Source of the DNA: JACQNR01 sp049515175
GTDB taxonomy: Bacteria > Acidobacteriota > Terriglobia > UBA7540
DNA: 16,259 bases
NCBI GenBank assembly: GCA_049515175.1
Contig: JBEKUI010000080.1
Span: 1 to 16,259 of the forward strand
Direction: 5' to 3'
A program made the position numbers and the translations under genes. The notes below the pieces were generated by a model that searched no databases, was not told the DNA's origin, and saw only the letters and a program-made list of their open reading frames with translations. Numbering within the stretch: the first letter of the stretch is position 1; every line of letters starts with the position of its first letter. Positions 14,059-16,259 of this stretch are shown one piece after another.

Positions 14059-14162
14059 TGTTTTCGTTTGCCTTCCTTACACTCTCTCCCGGGCCGGGCC
14101 TCCTTCGCGGTCAAAGAGGCGCTCGGAAGTTGGATTCATCTGCGCGGGTTAACCAACGTCGT

Positions 14163-14192
14163 AACGTAACAAAAAGCCGAGAAAAGTGTCAA
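14163..14192 (-). promoter_or_regulatory. Candidate promoter for the pdaD-DHS cluster
   Basis: A perfect TTGACA (14192-14187) is followed after 18 bases by TACGTT (14168-14163), which keeps the key first, second and last bases of the -10. Initiation near 14156 gives a leader of about 98 bases. The -10 sits in a GTTACGTTACG direct repeat. Confidence 0.45.
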
Positions 14193-14243
14193 CGGATTTT
14201 TCAAGCGCACTGCGGCACCACGGCGGCGGCGGGCCAACTCGAC

Positions 14244-14266
14244 GTAGCGGCGGCTTTAAGCCGCCA
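14244..14266 (+). repeat. Palindromic intergenic repeat, copy 2
   Basis: Matches 5292-5314 at 21 of 23 positions. In this copy the core GGCGGCTTTAAGCCGCC is a perfect palindrome of 8-bp arms around a single T. It is located between divergent genes. The same GTAGCGGCGG lead-in before the palindrome in both copies indicates a real repeat family rather than chance hairpins. Confidence 0.65.
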
Positions 14267-14304
14267 GGCAACGGGGCAAAGGCGTCGCTCCATGCGGGCC
14301 GCGA

Positions 14305-14338
14305 CGGCGCCCAGTTGAGCGCCGACGGCGTGCGCCGT
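14305..14338. repeat. Cluster of G+C-rich palindromes upstream of glnA
   Basis: CGGCGC (14305-14310) pairs with GCGCCG (14319-14324) across an 8-base loop. Immediately after it, ACGGCG-TG-CGCCGT (14325-14338) is a second palindrome. GACGGCG occurs in both. It adjoins the intergenic repeat copy and precedes the glnA promoter, so it may be part of the same inserted repeat or a terminator-like block. Confidence 0.4.
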
Positions 14339-14346
14339 TATGGCTC

Positions 14347-14375
14347 TTGACTAAATTGAGCCTGCGGGATATTGT
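14347..14375 (+). promoter_or_regulatory. Candidate sigma-70-type promoter for glnA
   Basis: TTGACT (14347-14352, five of six) is followed after 17 bases by TATTGT (14370-14375, four of six). Initiation near 14382 would give a leader of about 56 bases. The -35 lies between short arms GGCTC (14342-14346) and GAGCC (14358-14362), a possible binding site. Confidence 0.5.
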
Positions 14376-14437
14376 TTCGGGCCGATAACCCAGACACAAG
14401 ATTTATCATCGGCACAAAATAAATTTATGGAGGTTCC

Positions 14438-15847
14438 ATGACCCCGAAGACCGTGTTGGACTTCGCTGCCGCCAACAACGTCAAGATCGTGGATGTGCGC
14501 TTCACCGACCTGCCCGGCATCTGGCATCACGTCTCCTATCCGATCCACGAAGTGGATGAGAGCTCCTTCGAGGACGGATTCGGGATGGACGGTTCCAGCA
14601 TCCGTGGCTGGGCCGCGATCCACGAAAGCGATATGTTGCTGGTCCCTGACCCGAGCTGGTATATGCTTGATCCGTTCACCGATGTTCCGACGCTCGTCCT
14701 CATCGGCGACATCACCGACCCCGTCACCAAGCAGCACTACCTGAAGGACCCGCGCCACGTCGCCAAGAAGGCGGAAACTTACCTCGCTTACACCGGCATT
14801 GCCGACACAGCCTACTTCGGCGCCGAGGCGGAGTTCTTCATCTTTGACAACGTCCGCTTCGATCAGGCCCAGCAGCACGGCTACTACTTCATCGATGCGG
14901 AAGAAGGCCGCTGGAATTCCGGGCGCGAAAAGGACAACCTGGGATACCGGCCGCGCTATAAGGAAGGCTATTTCCCCGTCCCGCCCACCGACCACTATCA
15001 GAACCTGCGCACCGAGATGGTCCTGGCGATGGAAAAGGCGGGCCTGAACATCGAGTGTCACCACCACGAAGTGGCCACGGGCGGCCAGTGCGAAATCGAC
15101 CAGCGCTTTAACTCGCTGGTCAAATCGGCCGACGGGATGCTGCTTTACAAATACCTCATCCGCAACGTCGCGAACCAGTACGGCAAGACGGTGACCTTCA
15201 TGCCCAAGCCCCTTTTCCAGGACAACGGCTCCGGCATGCACACCCACCAGAGTCTCTGGAAGGGCGGCAAGCCGCTCTTTGCCGGCGACAAGTACGCGGG
15301 CCTCAGCCAGATGGCTCTGTGGTACATCGGCGGATTGCTCAAGCACTCGCCCGCCCTGGCCGCGTTGATTGCTCCGACCACCAATTCGTACAAACGGCTC
15401 GTGCCGGGCTTTGAGGCTCCCGTCAACCTGGCGTACTCGCGCCGCAATCGCAGTGCCGCCTGCCGCATCCCGATGTATTCGGCGAGTCCCAAGGCGAAGC
15501 GCGTCGAGTACCGGCCGCCCGACCCGTCGTGCAATCCCTATCTGGGGTTCGCGGCCATGCTGATGGCCGGACTCGATGGCATCGAAAACAAGATCGATCC
15601 GGGCGAACCACTCGACAAGGACATCTACGATCTCGAGCCCGAGGAAATGAAGAAGGTGCCCTCCATGCCCGGCTCGCTCGAAGAGTCGCTGCGCGCCCTC
15701 GAAAAGGATCACGACTTCCTGCTCAAGGGCGATGTCTTCACTGAGGAACTTGTCGAGACCTGGATTGATTACAAGATGAAGAACGAAGTCCAGGCCGTGG
15801 CCCAGCGCCCCCACCCCTACGAGTTCGCGCTGTACTACGATATTTAG
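14438..15847 (+). CDS. glnA: Glutamine synthetase, type I
   Basis: Makes glutamine from glutamate, ammonia and ATP as a cytoplasmic dodecamer (469 aa, full length). Motifs are in order: FEDGFGMDGSSIRGW with D51, metal-site FGAEAEFFIFD (E130, E132), catalytic HHHEVATGGQCEID, the ATP segment FMPKPLFQDNGSGMHTHQS (H268, H270), NSYKRLVPGFEAP (R320), and RVEYRPPD. The tail contains KDIYDLEPEE with Y397, the position and context of the adenylylated tyrosine in enteric enzymes, so this is a GSI-beta form probably controlled by adenylylation; glnE is not in the window. GGAGG lies five bases before the ATG. It ends with tandem in-frame TAG-TGA stops and a G+C hairpin. Divergent from the arginine decarboxylase. 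Confidence 0.97.
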   Translation: MTPKTVLDFAAANNVKIVDVRFTDLPGIWHHVSYPIHEVDESSFEDGFGMDGSSIRGWAAIHESDMLLVPDPSWYMLDPFTDVPTLVLIGDITDPVTKQHYLKDPRHVAKKAETYLAYTGIADTAYFGAEAEFFIFDNVRFDQAQQHGYYFIDAEEGRWNSGREKDNLGYRPRYKEGYFPVPPTDHYQNLRTEMVLAMEKAGLNIECHHHEVATGGQCEIDQRFNSLVKSADGMLLYKYLIRNVANQYGKTVTFMPKPLFQDNGSGMHTHQSLWKGGKPLFAGDKYAGLSQMALWYIGGLLKHSPALAALIAPTTNSYKRLVPGFEAPVNLAYSRRNRSAACRIPMYSASPKAKRVEYRPPDPSCNPYLGFAAMLMAGLDGIENKIDPGEPLDKDIYDLEPEEMKKVPSMPGSLEESLRALEKDHDFLLKGDVFTEELVETWIDYKMKNEVQAVAQRPHPYEFALYYDI

Positions 15848-15871
15848 TGAACGTTAGTTCTGGCTTGTCGG

Positions 15872-15889
15872 GGCGCGCCGGAGCGCGCC
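15872..15889. terminator. G+C-rich hairpin after glnA
   Basis: A perfect 7-bp stem (GGCGCGC, GCGCGCC) with a CGGA loop lies 25 bases after the glnA stop, between convergent genes. The downstream sequence is only moderately T-rich (TTGGCAACCCTTCTTTC), so termination could be weak or serve both strands. Confidence 0.5.
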
Positions 15890-15909
15890 TTGGCAACCCT
15901 TCTTTCGTA

Positions 15910-16259
15910 TTACCTTGTTGGCTGGCCTTTGAATACAACCCCCGGCGTTTGCGGCTCATCCGTTCCGTCGGTGACTGAAAATCTAATCTCGGCATGAGAG
16001 GATTTTGAGCCATCCTTTAGTCTGCTCTTTACCTGATAAACATAACTGGCTTTGGGGCCAATCTGCTGGATAGGTATAGACCTAGAATTGTCAGTATAAC
16101 GAAGTGCAACAGTGATCGGTCCGTTGATCTCATATTCGATGTCCGGCGTATTCGGGTCTAAGCTAAAGGTTAGGCCATATCTTGGGCTTTCCTCGTGGTT
16201 CGTCACTGTGACAGTATCAAAACGAGTCCATTCCTTGGACGAAACCTTGATCCGTCTCG
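15910..16259 (-). CDS. Partial protein of unknown function, running off the right edge
   Basis: The reading frame is open from its stop at 15910 to the window edge, so the true start lies outside; at least 115 residues are present. A GTG at 16206 is only an internal codon in this view, because open frame continues upstream with RRIKVSSKEWTRFDTVTV. The visible part is hydrophilic and rich in beta-prone segments (GPITVALRYTDN, SYVYQVKSRLKDG, AEIRFSVTDGT), suggesting a beta-sandwich, without recognised motifs. Its DNA is visibly A+T-richer than every neighbour, hinting at acquired origin. It converges on glnA. Confidence 0.55.
   Translation of the reverse strand, partial: RRIKVSSKEWTRFDTVTVTNHEESPRYGLTFSLDPNTPDIEYEINGPITVALRYTDNSRSIPIQQIGPKASYVYQVKSRLKDGSKSSHAEIRFSVTDGTDEPQTPGVVFKGQPTR

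Larger units (their letters stand above)
14059..14437. other. 379-base divergent region between pdaD and glnA
   Basis: Contains no gene that I can support. From left to right it holds the pdaD leader (about 98 bases, with AAGGAAGG), a candidate pdaD promoter at 14163-14192, copy 2 of the palindromic intergenic repeat, a cluster of G+C-rich palindromes at 14305-14338, and the glnA promoter and ribosome site. I see no sigma-54 promoter matching TGGCAC-N5-TTGCW before glnA. Confidence 0.55.

Noticed and set aside
14380..14430. Sigma-54 promoter before glnA
   Set aside because: CGGCAC is present, but the spaced TTGC-type element is absent.
14351..15814. 487-codon minus-strand open frame opposite glnA
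   Set aside because: It mirrors the highly conserved glnA codons. Its apparent length is a by-product of codon bias, with no ribosome site or family motif.

Overview
The window is a GC-rich, gene-dense bacterial chromosome segment with a Gram-negative-like housekeeping set. An Acidobacteriota source is my best guess. It rests on remembered resemblance of several genes (long divergent Hfq, GT39-TPR protein, XRE protein with a degenerate S24 domain, deoxyhypusine-synthase-like protein beside a pyruvoyl arginine decarboxylase), not on a search. There is no rRNA, tRNA, CRISPR array, transposase or phage gene.

Left part (1-2.7 kb, all minus strand): thymidylate kinase (tmk, TTG start), DNA polymerase III delta-prime (holB), then after a 415-base gap a divergent Hfq/Sm-like RNA-binding protein (GTG start). 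Plus-strand genes run away from tmk across a divergent promoter region: a YggS-type PLP-binding protein, a DUF167 (YggU-type) protein, and a POT-family peptide transporter translationally coupled to DUF167. A separate M24 'pita-bread' peptidase follows. Peptide import and peptide cleavage are therefore adjacent.

Middle part (6.6-10.9 kb, minus strand): a large membrane GT39-like glycosyltransferase with a TPR-like tail, then a two-gene unit of IolB (5-deoxyglucuronate isomerase) and an ExuT-like sugar-acid transporter. The rest of an inositol or hexuronate operon is not in the window.

Right part (11-16.3 kb): an XRE/S24-like regulator on the plus strand, with a perfect palindrome over its start codon, converges on a minus-strand cluster transcribed in the order pyruvoyl-dependent arginine decarboxylase, deoxyhypusine-synthase-family protein, unrecognised 168-residue protein. 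This cluster is the most interesting locus. It looks like a polyamine unit (arginine to agmatine, and a DHS-fold aminobutyl transferase probably making homospermidine). The DHS protein keeps the catalytic lysine but has changed several substrate residues. Type I glutamine synthetase (glnA) diverges from the cluster, and an A+T-richer partial gene runs off the right edge.

Non-coding structure includes two copies of a palindromic intergenic repeat about 9 kb apart, a two-part long hairpin after yggS, a nested hairpin with a T tract after the peptide transporter, and several plausible promoters.
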